Positions 36,801 through 43,152 of a stretch of 64,000 nucleotides of DNA are shown here, one piece after another. The stretch covers positions 310,001 to 374,000 of the forward strand of contig NZ_SZQJ01000009.1 of assembly GCF_013369335.1 (NCBI RefSeq), written 5' to 3'. The DNA is from Vibrio sp. JPW-9-11-11. Lineage in GTDB: Bacteria > Pseudomonadota > Gammaproteobacteria > Enterobacterales > Vibrionaceae. Both the position numbers and the translations under genes were made by a program. The notes beneath the pieces were generated by a model. The model was not told where the DNA came from, searched no databases, and was given only the letters and a program-made list of their open reading frames with translations. Within the stretch, counting starts at the first letter, position 1. Every line of letters begins with the position of its first letter.

Positions 36801-37034
36801 GATAATTTGCTCTGCAGGGGTCGTGACCAGGCTCTCTACTTCACGAGGTGACGCCCCTGGAAACGGAATGTACACATCGGCAAATGTGACATCAATTTGG
36901 GGTTCTTCTTCTTTCGGCGTTACGATGACCGCAAACAGCCCCATAAGAAGGCCAACGAGAGCGAGCAAAGGCGTCATCGCCGAATTCTGAAAGGCCGCTG
37001 CAATGCGACCCGAAATACCGAGTCGATTGTCCAT
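33885..37034 (-). CDS. RND-family multidrug efflux transporter (inner-membrane pump)
   Basis: A 1049-residue HAE1/AcrB-like pump with two halves, each of a large periplasmic loop and six membrane helices. The first helix is near residues 20-40; the TM4 proton-relay pair is intact in [17 protein letters not shown]. The opening [20 protein letters not shown] and the [20 protein letters not shown] segment are characteristic. Substrates cannot be predicted. The ATG at 37034 has GGAGAG at good spacing; a GTG at 37040 overlaps the partner gene's stop. It is read after the adaptor gene. No outer-membrane channel gene is present, so a shared TolC is likely. Confidence 0.93.
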   Translation of the reverse strand: MDNRLGISGRIAAAFQNSAMTPLLALVGLLMGLFAVIVTPKEEEPQIDVTFADVYIPFPGASPREVESLVTTPAEQIISEIQGIDKLYSFSQPDGAMIVAIFEVGVSRNDAVVRIYNKLYSNKDWMPQGVGVGEPIIKPKGIEDVPIVSVTLSDRSGRLDQQQLTQVAHGLETELKRIAGTRDIYTIGGHNTIVDVRLDPAKMNSFAITLDQLNQHLPAANTSSPMLRLTHDNQEFPVQIGQFLTRIEEVKQLVVGLHNGAPVYLEDIASVELGANTPAHNVWTSDKQQIYPAVTLAIAKKAGENAVNVANEIESRLVELQNQLIPESIQVDITRDYGKTAADKSNTLMGKLAFATAAVVVLVLLTMGWREAFVVGFAIVVTLMITLFASWAWGFTLNRVSLFALIFSIGILVDDAIVVVENIHRHMSKGHAKLQALIPQAVDEVGGPTILATLTVIAALLPMAFVSGLMGPYMSPIPINASMGMLISLIVAFVVSPWLASHFLKPAQHQESRQTDSIFHRLMAPFVTAKHQTRNRFMLLLAVLALIAGSVMLPVMQAVVLKMLPFDNKSEFQVVLDMPEGTSLEKTQRVLFEMGAKLNDVDEVTDYQIYTGTAAPINFNGLVRHYFMRSQSHQGDIQVNLVGRKERTRDSHEIAASVRPILNEVAVQFGGKVKVVEVPPGPPVWSPILAEVYAPTPELRQQAARAIREIFRQTDDIVDVDMYLPEAHQKWQVVIDRSKASHLMVPYASIVDALATSVGGKPISYLHSEHNKYPVPIQIQASESAKVRMEQVLNMKVGSQNGNAYPLSDLVSVQQTRMDDYIVHKNLVPMVMVVGDMSGSVDSPLYGMFNIGSRIDQQMQVDQHYINQPDGLAGISILWDGEWTITYETFRDMGIAYAVGMILIYLLVVAQFKSYLVPLIIMAPIPLTIIGVMPGHAILGAQFTATSMIGMIALAGIIVRNSILLVDFINQQVEQGEAFAEAVIQSAAVRAKPIMLTALAAMIGAVFILDDPIFNGLAISLIFGIFVSTILTLLVIPVLYYVAMRKRFE

Positions 37035-37036
37035 AA

Positions 37037-38041
37037 TCACTCTCCTTCCATCGCAAGTGCGGTTGTCGCAATAACATCACCCTCTTCGAGCCCAGACAAT
37101 ACTTCCACATATTCTCCATACGTTTGGCCCAAACGTACCGGGTTTAGCACCCGGTGCTGTTGATCAATCCGGAAAACCGAGCTCAACTCGCCACGACGAA
37201 CAACGGCAGATTCTGGAATCAATAAAGTCTCTCTGTCGCCATAATGAAATTCAGTCTTGACCCACATTCCAGGAACAAAGGTGGCGCTGTTTTCAGGTAG
37301 CTGTAATCGCACTTTAAAGGTGTGAGATTGTGGATCAGCGTATTGAAACAAGCTCATATCGGTGGGAGTGATACGTTCACCGTTCGCGCCGAGCACTGTA
37401 AACTGTTCAATCTCGTTGACCACAGGCTGATGACGCTGCGCAATATCGGTTTCGACACGAAGCAAATTCAATGCAAATCCACTTAATAGAGGCGTGCCTG
37501 GTGCGACTGTTTCGCCAAGTTGGACATGTCGTTTGGTCACAATGCCGTCATACGGCGCTGTCACATTTGTGTAGCCCAATGACTCTTTCGCTTGCGCCAC
37601 ACTCGCTTGCGCAGATTTCACCGCCGCCGCCGCACTGCGTGCTCGAGCTTCGGCGCTATCCATTTGATCTTGAGAGATCGCTCCTTTAGGGAACAATTGT
37701 TGATAACGTTTTAGTTGAGATTGGGCTTCACGATTTTGCGCCGTGGCGCTCACCAGTTGCGCCTTCGCTGCATCAAGCGATGCCGACTGTTGAACGTCGC
37801 TGATCTCAAGCAACACCGTTCCTTGTTTGACATAGTCATTAACGTCAACATATAAACCGACAACGCGTCCCGATGTTTGCGCCGCAACCGTCCCTTGGTT
37901 TACAGGCTGCACCACACCATCAAGATGGATGATTTGCGCAAGTGGCTCTCGACTCACAGTGTAAAGCTGTTCATTTTGCTGCGCATTGGCATGAGACACA
38001 ACTAACCCCATCAATGCGATGTTCCAACCGATCCATTTCAT
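37037..38041 (-). CDS. RND efflux periplasmic adaptor (membrane fusion protein)
   Basis: A 334-residue HlyD/AcrA-type adaptor. The signal peptide is MKWIGWNIALMGLVVSHANA. The split lipoyl domain shows GTVAAQTSGRVVGLYVDVND and APYDGIVTKRHVQLGETVAPG, around a helical hairpin (about 85-145) rich in Ala and Gln. There is no lipobox. Its stop (TGA) overlaps the alternative start of the pump gene, so both proteins come from one message. First gene of the operon. Confidence 0.92.
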   Translation of the reverse strand: MKWIGWNIALMGLVVSHANAQQNEQLYTVSREPLAQIIHLDGVVQPVNQGTVAAQTSGRVVGLYVDVNDYVKQGTVLLEISDVQQSASLDAAKAQLVSATAQNREAQSQLKRYQQLFPKGAISQDQMDSAEARARSAAAAVKSAQASVAQAKESLGYTNVTAPYDGIVTKRHVQLGETVAPGTPLLSGFALNLLRVETDIAQRHQPVVNEIEQFTVLGANGERITPTDMSLFQYADPQSHTFKVRLQLPENSATFVPGMWVKTEFHYGDRETLLIPESAVVRRGELSSVFRIDQQHRVLNPVRLGQTYGEYVEVLSGLEEGDVIATTALAMEGE

Positions 38042-38083
38042 CTTCACCACTCCCTGTTCCACCTATCTCATCAATAGTAGTCA

Positions 38084-38542
38084 CTATGCAGTTTGCGTTT
38101 GTGACTCACGGCTATTTTTCATACAAATCAGTAAGTTTGTGATACCTAATCCCACCATCATACTGGCAAAAAAGATCCACACCCCTATGTTTCCAAGTCC
38201 GAGACTCGACATCGCTGGGCCAGGACAAATCCCGGCCAGTCCCCAGCCAATACCAAACAGAACAGCGCCACTTAACAAACGTTTATCTACCTTTTTGTGG
38301 TGGGCCAAACAGAATGACTGTGCGGCAACTGGAGCCTTTCTTGGCTTGATGAGCCAATGATACGCGGGCATAAACACCATCAGTGCGCCGCCCATAACAA
38401 ATGCCAAACTCGGATCCCACACCCCTGCAATATCTAAAAAACCGATGACTTTAGCCGGATTCGCCATGCCCGAGATGATCATGCCAAGACCAAACAAAAC
38501 ACCGGCAACGAGTGACGTTAGACGAAAAACAATCTTATTCAT
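38084..38542 (-). CDS. YeeE/YedE-type sulfur transport protein, half 2 (DUF6691/PmpB-like)
   Basis: A 152-residue membrane protein with four helices. Family signatures: GMIISGMANPAKVIGFLDIAG (about 20-40) and GIGWGLAGICPGPA (about 97-110) with the conserved Cys. Such half-size YeeE/YedE proteins come in pairs that likely make a thiosulfate or other sulfur-compound channel. It is the second of two genes, 18 bases after its partner. It lies 42 bases upstream of the RND adaptor gene on the same strand, so read-through is possible. Confidence 0.88.
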   Translation of the reverse strand: MNKIVFRLTSLVAGVLFGLGMIISGMANPAKVIGFLDIAGVWDPSLAFVMGGALMVFMPAYHWLIKPRKAPVAAQSFCLAHHKKVDKRLLSGAVLFGIGWGLAGICPGPAMSSLGLGNIGVWIFFASMMVGLGITNLLICMKNSRESQTQTA

Positions 38543-38560
38543 TATTGATACTCACTGAAC

Positions 38561-38980
38561 TTATAAGAGGTGAAGGCGAACAAATACTGTTGCTGCGGCG
38601 ACTAGCATAAAGACAATAGTGGCGACGAAGGAACGTTGTGATAATCGTCCGATACCACAAATCCCGTGACCACTTGTACAACCATTCCCCAAGCGCGTAC
38701 CAATCCCAACCAGCAAGCCCGCAGCCGCAAGCATGAAAACGCTGCTCTCATAGTGAGTCGGGACACTACTATTAAATGCTAATACTCCCATCACACCGCC
38801 TGACACCATGCCAACAGCAAACAACAAGCGCCACGCAAAATCAGACGATTTTGGTGTCAGCAACCCTGTCATAATGCCGCTGATGCCAGCAATTTTTCCA
38901 TTCAGTAGTAGCAATAATGTTGCCGAAATACCGAGTAAAATGCCTCCTGCCAATGATTCCCAAGGAATTTCAAAAGCCAT
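38561..38980 (-). CDS. YeeE/YedE-type sulfur transport protein, half 1 (PmpA-like)
   Basis: A 139-residue membrane protein with about four helices. The signature LGNGCTSGHGICGIGRLSQR (about residues 98-117) with two conserved Cys marks the YeeE/YedE family. ISGIMTGLL near residue 33 is also typical. With the next gene it makes the two-part transporter. It lies 27 bases after the ArsR-type regulator gene, so regulator and transporter are one transcript and are probably induced by reactive sulfur. Confidence 0.9.
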   Translation of the reverse strand: MAFEIPWESLAGGILLGISATLLLLLNGKIAGISGIMTGLLTPKSSDFAWRLLFAVGMVSGGVMGVLAFNSSVPTHYESSVFMLAAAGLLVGIGTRLGNGCTSGHGICGIGRLSQRSFVATIVFMLVAAATVFVRLHLL

Positions 38981-39007
38981 AGTTACCTCTTAGCTATAAT
39001 GTAAAAA

Positions 39008-39319
39008 TCATTCGCCACAAAACGTGGCTTGTAAATTGTGAATTAGCTGAACAACGCGTTGGTCATCCAACGAATAAAAAACTTGTTGAGACTCTTTGCG
39101 CGACTTGATTAAGCCATGTTTACGCAACACAGTCAGGTGCTGAGAAAACGCCGACTGGCTCAAGCTTGAACTACTTTGCAATACCCCAACGCCGACCTCG
39201 CCTTCTGTGAGCTGACAAAGCACCATAAGCCGCTCAGGATGGGCCATAACTTTCAATAAATCAGCCGCTTCCACCGCTTTGCCTTGCATTTCGACGATAT
39301 TCACTGTTTGACTATTCAT
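39008..39319 (-). CDS. ArsR-family repressor with two cysteines (BigR/SqrR/HlyU-like)
   Basis: A 103-residue winged-helix repressor. The recognition helix lies in SSSLSQSAFSQHLTVLRKHG, and the wing in RKESQQVFYSLDD. It lacks the CVC metal box but has Cys35 (LMVLCQLTEG) and Cys101 (ATFCGE), at the positions of the reactive pair in SqrR, BigR and Vibrio HlyU, which form a persulfide bridge with reactive sulfur. That, and its sulfur-metabolism neighbours, make it a likely sulfide/persulfide sensor. It is divergent from the DUF2892/CoA-persulfide reductase operon across a set of shared operators. Confidence 0.9.
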   Translation of the reverse strand: MNSQTVNIVEMQGKAVEAADLLKVMAHPERLMVLCQLTEGEVGVGVLQSSSSLSQSAFSQHLTVLRKHGLIKSRKESQQVFYSLDDQRVVQLIHNLQATFCGE

Positions 39320-39344
39320 GGCTCGCTTCTCCTAAACCGTTAAA

Positions 39345-39427
39345 TTAGATAATACTAAACAAATGAAATTAGTCAACACTAATTTAGTAATTACAAATTT
39401 AGATTAATTAACATTAGACTTTTCTAA
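39345..39427. promoter_or_regulatory. Three TTAG-N6-CTAA operators in the divergent sulfur-stress promoter
   Basis: Perfect TTAG-N6-CTAA inverted repeats at 39345-39358, 39369-39382 (extended to 8+8 bases as AAATTAGT/ACTAATTT) and 39414-39427. A fourth imperfect copy ending CAAA is at 39384-39397. The format is constant while the spacers differ, which argues for selection. The third site overlaps the -35 of the rightward promoter. The ArsR-type protein encoded alongside is the obvious ligand. Confidence 0.8.
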
Positions 39428-39443
39428 TTGATGTGACTATAGT
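39414..39443 (+). promoter_or_regulatory. Likely sigma-70 promoter of the DUF2892/persulfide reductase operon
   Basis: TTAGAC at 39414-39419 and TATAGT at 39438-39443 with an 18-base spacer, 40 bases upstream of the ATG. The -35 is covered by the third operator. Confidence 0.55.
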
Positions 39444-39483
39444 GATTAGCAACTAAGGCAAATAGTCACGTAAGGAGAACGTT

Positions 39484-39669
39484 ATGAGTCTTGAAAATGC
39501 AATCAGAGTATTAGCGGGAAGTATGGTACTGCTCTCGGTGGTTCTCACCGTTACGGTTCATACTGGTTTCGTATGGTTAACCGTATTCGTCGGTGTAAAC
39601 TTGATTCAAAGCGCATTTACAGGGATTTGTCCTGCGGCCTATTTCCTGAAAAAACTGGGTTTCCAATAA
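39484..39669 (+). CDS. Small two-helix membrane protein (DUF2892, YgaP-like)
   Basis: A 61-residue protein equal to the DUF2892 domain that forms the membrane part of YgaP: SLENAIRVLAGSMVLLSVVL and VWLTVFVGVNLIQSAFTGI, then the conserved CPAAYFLKKLG. In YgaP this domain is fused to a rhodanese; here the rhodanese is on the adjacent protein instead. TAAGGAG lies 8 bases before the ATG. The next gene begins 11 bases after its stop. Confidence 0.9.
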   Translation: MSLENAIRVLAGSMVLLSVVLTVTVHTGFVWLTVFVGVNLIQSAFTGICPAAYFLKKLGFQ

Positions 39670-39680
39670 CGGAGTGAAAA

Positions 39681-41384
39681 ATGACTAAGATTTTAATTGT
39701 TGGCGGTGTGGCAGGCGGCGCGTCTGCGGCGGCTCGAGCACGTCGCTTGAGCGAAGAGGCTCAAATCATTATGTTTGAGCGTGGTCCTTTTGTCTCATTT
39801 GCTAACTGTGGCCTTCCTTATCACATCGGTGGTGACATACAAGAGCGCAGCAAGCTACTTCTCCAGACTCCAGAAAGCTTCCTATCACGCTTTAATGTCG
39901 ACGTTCGAGTGATGAACGAGGTCGTATCGATTGACCGCCACAACAAACAAGTGACGGTGAAGAATCTACTCGATGGCAGTGAATATAGTGAAAGCTACGA
40001 TTTTCTATTGCTGAGCCCTGGCGCAGGCCCTATCGTTCCACCAATCCCAGGAATTGATAATCCACTGACCCACTCTCTGCGTAACATTCCAGATATGGAT
40101 CGCATCATTCAAACCATCCAGATGAACAAACCAGAGCACGCAACGGTTGTTGGCGGCGGATTCATCGGTCTCGAAATGATGGAAGCCTTCCACCAATTAG
40201 GAATTAAAACCACGTTGATTGAGATGGCTGACCAAGTGATGACGCCTGTTGACCGTGAAATGGCAGGCTTTGCTCACGCTGAAATTCGCGATAGAGGCAT
40301 TGATTTAAAGCTGGGCGTTGCGCTTCAAGCGGTTGAGTATATGCCCAACGAACATATCGCCAGCTTTGGCTCAGGTGAGGATGAAGAACACCAGCATATT
40401 GAAGGTGAGCTAAATCTTACTCTCAACAATGGCGAGTCATTAACCACCGACATTTTGATCATGGCCATCGGTGTACGTCCTGAAACTAAGCTCGCACAAG
40501 AAGCCGGGCTGCAAATTGGTGAGCTAGGCGGCATCTATACCAACCAAATGATGCAAACCAGCGATCCTAGTATCTACGCTGTGGGTGATGCAGTCGAAGA
40601 AAAAGACTTTGTCACAGGTGCACAAACTCTCGTTCCACTTGCTGGCCCTGCCAACCGTCAAGGTCGTATGGCTGCCGACAATATGCTCGGTCGCCAAGAA
40701 GCCTACCAAGGTACACAAGGCACGGCTATCTGTAAGATTTTTGACCTAGCGGTTGCCTCAACAGGGAAAAACGAAAAGCAACTTAAGCGTGAAGGTGTGG
40801 ATTATGAGAAAGTCTATGTCCATACTGCCAGCCACGCGAGCTACTACCCAGGCGCCGAGATTGTCTCATTCAAAATGTTATTTGACCCGAAAAACGGCAA
40901 GATTTTTGGTGCACAAGCGGTCGGAAAAGATGGTGTAGACAAACGCATTGATGTGATGGCGGTTGCTCAGCGAGCTGGCATGACTGTCGAGCAGCTTCAA
41001 CACCTTGAGCTCACTTACGCTCCGCCGTATGGCAGTGCCAAAGATGTCATCAACCAAGCAGCGTTTGTTGCCAACAACATTATCAAGGGCGACGCCACTC
41101 CGATTCACTTTGATGAAATGGACTCACTGACAGACGAGCAAGTCCTGCTCGATGTACGTAACCCAGGCGAACTCGAAAATGTTGGCTTTATCAAAGATGC
41201 GATCAACATTCCTGTAGACCAATTGCGCCACCGCATGGACGAACTACCAAAAGACAAGGAAATCGTGATCTACTGTCAAGTTGGGTTACGCGGTAACGTT
41301 GCATACCGTCAGCTAGTTAATAACGGCTTCAAAGCCCGTAACCTGATTGGCGGATATCGCACATACAAGTTCGCGACCGCTTAA
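39681..41384 (+). CDS. CoA-disulfide/CoA-persulfide reductase with C-terminal rhodanese domain
   Basis: A 567-residue flavoprotein fusion. The N-terminal part (1-445) is a CoA-disulfide reductase: FAD site GGVAGGASAAARARRL, single active cysteine Cys43 in SFANCGLPYHIGG, NADH site VVGGGFIGLEMMEAF and YAVGDAVEE. The C-terminal rhodanese domain (about 465-567) has its active loop IYCQVGLRGNVAYRQL. Homologues reduce CoA-persulfide or polysulfide to sulfide. It completes a reactive-sulfur defence set with DUF2892, the two YeeE-type proteins and the repressor. It has its own ribosome site (GGAGTG) and a terminator. Confidence 0.94.
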   Translation: MTKILIVGGVAGGASAAARARRLSEEAQIIMFERGPFVSFANCGLPYHIGGDIQERSKLLLQTPESFLSRFNVDVRVMNEVVSIDRHNKQVTVKNLLDGSEYSESYDFLLLSPGAGPIVPPIPGIDNPLTHSLRNIPDMDRIIQTIQMNKPEHATVVGGGFIGLEMMEAFHQLGIKTTLIEMADQVMTPVDREMAGFAHAEIRDRGIDLKLGVALQAVEYMPNEHIASFGSGEDEEHQHIEGELNLTLNNGESLTTDILIMAIGVRPETKLAQEAGLQIGELGGIYTNQMMQTSDPSIYAVGDAVEEKDFVTGAQTLVPLAGPANRQGRMAADNMLGRQEAYQGTQGTAICKIFDLAVASTGKNEKQLKREGVDYEKVYVHTASHASYYPGAEIVSFKMLFDPKNGKIFGAQAVGKDGVDKRIDVMAVAQRAGMTVEQLQHLELTYAPPYGSAKDVINQAAFVANNIIKGDATPIHFDEMDSLTDEQVLLDVRNPGELENVGFIKDAINIPVDQLRHRMDELPKDKEIVIYCQVGLRGNVAYRQLVNNGFKARNLIGGYRTYKFATA

Positions 41385-41412
41385 TCCAACCCAACACTGC
41401 CCTTTTAGTTTT

Positions 41413-41438
41413 GGAGCACGTAACGTGCTCCTTTTTTA
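41413..41438 (+). terminator. Rho-independent terminator of the sulfur operon
   Basis: GGAGCACG/CGTGCTCC stem followed by seven T residues, 28 bases after the persulfide reductase stop. Confidence 0.9.
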
Positions 41439-41574
41439 AGTCTATTTCTCAAGATTGATGCAACACGTAAGTCAAACTTAGTGTTTTTCAGAATGAAATA
41501 CGTTGATTTTTAAGCACACTCTTATATACAATTTCGTCAACAATCATGGATCTGACTGACTATTACAACACGCG

Positions 41575-42102
41575 ATGCTAATCACTATTACACTTCTACT
41601 GATCGCCGCTCTTATAACCGCTCTTCTCGCTTTCTACTATCAAAAAGCCGCCTTCGAGAAGAAAAGTCATCAACAAGCTAAGCAAGCATTACTCAAACGT
41701 TCCAATCAAATTAAAACGAGCTTCAAAAAAAACTTAGAAAGAATTGCCGCGAGTGGTGCCTTATGCCCAAAAAGTGAATCTGCCATCTATCGTATAGCCA
41801 ACTACTACTTTGTGTTCCAATCAGTAAATTCACAAACCGTTGAACATTTCTCCCAGTTGACCAAAGACTTGGTCCACGCTATCGACGATATAATTGACAC
41901 CAACCAAAACGAAGACAATCAAGCCATTAAGCAACAGCTCGAACGTTTTGCCGCATCATTGCCGCATGCCGCTGGTGGATACACGGCTAATTTCTATCGC
42001 AGTGACTTACCTGTGCTTATTTTTCATCTCAAGCAAGAGCCTCAATCAGAGCCAGTTCAGGTAAGCGATACGCCAAATGAAGAAACCCAAATGGCCAGCT
42101 AG
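41575..42102 (+). CDS. Membrane-anchored protein of unknown function (175 aa)
   Basis: A 175-residue protein with one N-terminal membrane anchor (LITITLLLIAALITALLAFY) followed by a basic, coiled segment (EKKSHQQAKQALLKRSNQIK) and a soluble domain. A single Cys (ALCPKSES) and a patch YYFVFQSVNSQTVEHFSQL are the only landmarks. I do not recognise a domain. The ribosome site is weak (ACACGCG before the ATG), but the frame and codon use are normal. It stands alone between two terminators or spacers. Confidence 0.75.
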   Translation: MLITITLLLIAALITALLAFYYQKAAFEKKSHQQAKQALLKRSNQIKTSFKKNLERIAASGALCPKSESAIYRIANYYFVFQSVNSQTVEHFSQLTKDLVHAIDDIIDTNQNEDNQAIKQQLERFAASLPHAAGGYTANFYRSDLPVLIFHLKQEPQSEPVQVSDTPNEETQMAS

Positions 42103-42139
42103 CTTGGGCTTACTACCTTAGTATAGAGTTTACTCTTTA

Positions 42140-42153
42140 TTGATTTCGATCAA
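42140..42153 (+). promoter_or_regulatory. FNR-type site upstream of the 60-residue gene
   Basis: TTGATTTCGATCAA fits TTGATNNNNATCAA exactly. It lies 66 bases before the ATG of the next gene, the right distance for a class II promoter with a start near 42188. Confidence 0.6.
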
Positions 42154-42219
42154 TTACGCCTCAATAGGTTATCGATACGTTATCTTTAGGTTAACGACTA
42201 ATTAACACGGAGGTGACCT

Positions 42220-42402
42220 ATGGAACTTAAGCAGGACTCTCGTTGCTATACAGATGTTTGTGTCGATGGTAAATGGTTTCATCATGACCACGGAACAACC
42301 CAAGCCTACATGCTAAAAGGGGGAGCCCACTGCTCTATCGAGCTCAATAAACTTCCGCTCACAGAAAGTGAACTGATCGAATTGATCAATGCCCAACTTT
42401 AA
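42220..42402 (+). CDS. Small acidic/aromatic protein of unknown function (60 aa)
   Basis: A 60-residue soluble protein beginning MELKQDSRCYTDVCVDGKWF. It has three Cys and several His (HHDHGTTQAY, GAHCSIELNK), so metal or redox binding is possible. A strong GGAGGTGACC ribosome site precedes the ATG, so it is a real gene. A perfect FNR box lies upstream, suggesting anaerobic induction. Family not recognised. Confidence 0.75.
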   Translation: MELKQDSRCYTDVCVDGKWFHHDHGTTQAYMLKGGAHCSIELNKLPLTESELIELINAQL

Positions 42403-42795
42403 ACCCGTCGATGCTTCAAGGTTGTTGCTCAATACCCACCTAGAAGCATCGTCCATATTTTTAACACAGTTCAAATTTCTCACTTAAAGCTAATATTAAA
42501 TCTATCATAAATAAGTATTTATTATTCCATTCCCTAAATTAACTATTGCTCAAAAACCACTACCTGTATATCTGCTTTATCTAGTCATTTACTTTAATTA
42601 ATAACAACTCGATCAATTATTCAGTCAATTTAGCTACATAATTAGCTGATCAATCTATTAGTTAAGAATAAATTCGATGTTCACTAAATATGTTTAAATT
42701 CGTACAGCAGTCCACTCAAGCCATTTGCCTAGGTTACATTTAAGTGAATTAAAATATATTTTGTTACAAACAAACGAAGCATTCGTAAATATATA
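42403..42795. other. AT-rich intergenic region upstream of the virulence segment
   Basis: About 390 bases without a gene, very AT-rich with many A/T tracts (TTTAATTAATAAC-like). No clear hairpin or operator was found. Such composition is a common target of H-NS silencing in front of virulence genes. The promoter of the propeptide-like gene and possibly prtV should lie here. Confidence 0.5.
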
Positions 42796-43044
42796 ATGAA
42801 AACAGTCAGTGGTATGTTATTTCTTTTGAGCACTTCTTCCTTAGCGAATAATCCTGTAGATGATCAACGCTTACTTGATGCTCTAATTAAGCAAGGGGTT
42901 ATCTGTGAAGATCAAACCGAGCTTGAAAAGCAGGCTTCTTTACAAATCTATCTTGAAAAAAAATTCGCTTCCCCAGCGGATAAAAAACAACATCCTCAAA
43001 CTAAAGAATCACCAGACTGTATTTCTGTAAAAAATAACGAGTAG
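42796..43044 (+). CDS. Small exported protein resembling the PrtV propeptide
   Basis: An 82-residue protein. The signal peptide is about MKTVSGMLFLLSTSSLANN. The remainder, PVDDQRLLDALIKQG then LEKQASLQIYLEKKFASP, lines up with the start of the adjacent protease proprotein (PVDLGVINEDKVIEMLIAQG then RQEALDRYIAAKL): signal-peptide ending, PVD, LIxQG, the helix and YxxxKF/L. It has no catalytic domain and two cysteines not found in the protease. It may act as a stand-alone inhibitor or folding helper, or be a leftover of a duplication. The ribosome site is poor. prtV follows 108 bases later. Confidence 0.7.
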   Translation: MKTVSGMLFLLSTSSLANNPVDDQRLLDALIKQGVICEDQTELEKQASLQIYLEKKFASPADKKQHPQTKESPDCISVKNNE

Positions 43045-43152
43045 TCCGTTTTCAATCATCATTCTTTTTTGATGCGTTGTATATCGGCCTAGCAACGTCG
43101 TTATCGCCCGAATTGATGGGCAGTTGGCAACTAAAATAAATAAGGAAATACA

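Noticed and set aside
42403..42795. CRISPR or iteron-like repeats in the AT-rich spacer
   Set aside because: Only unphased A/T tracts; no regularly spaced repeat units.
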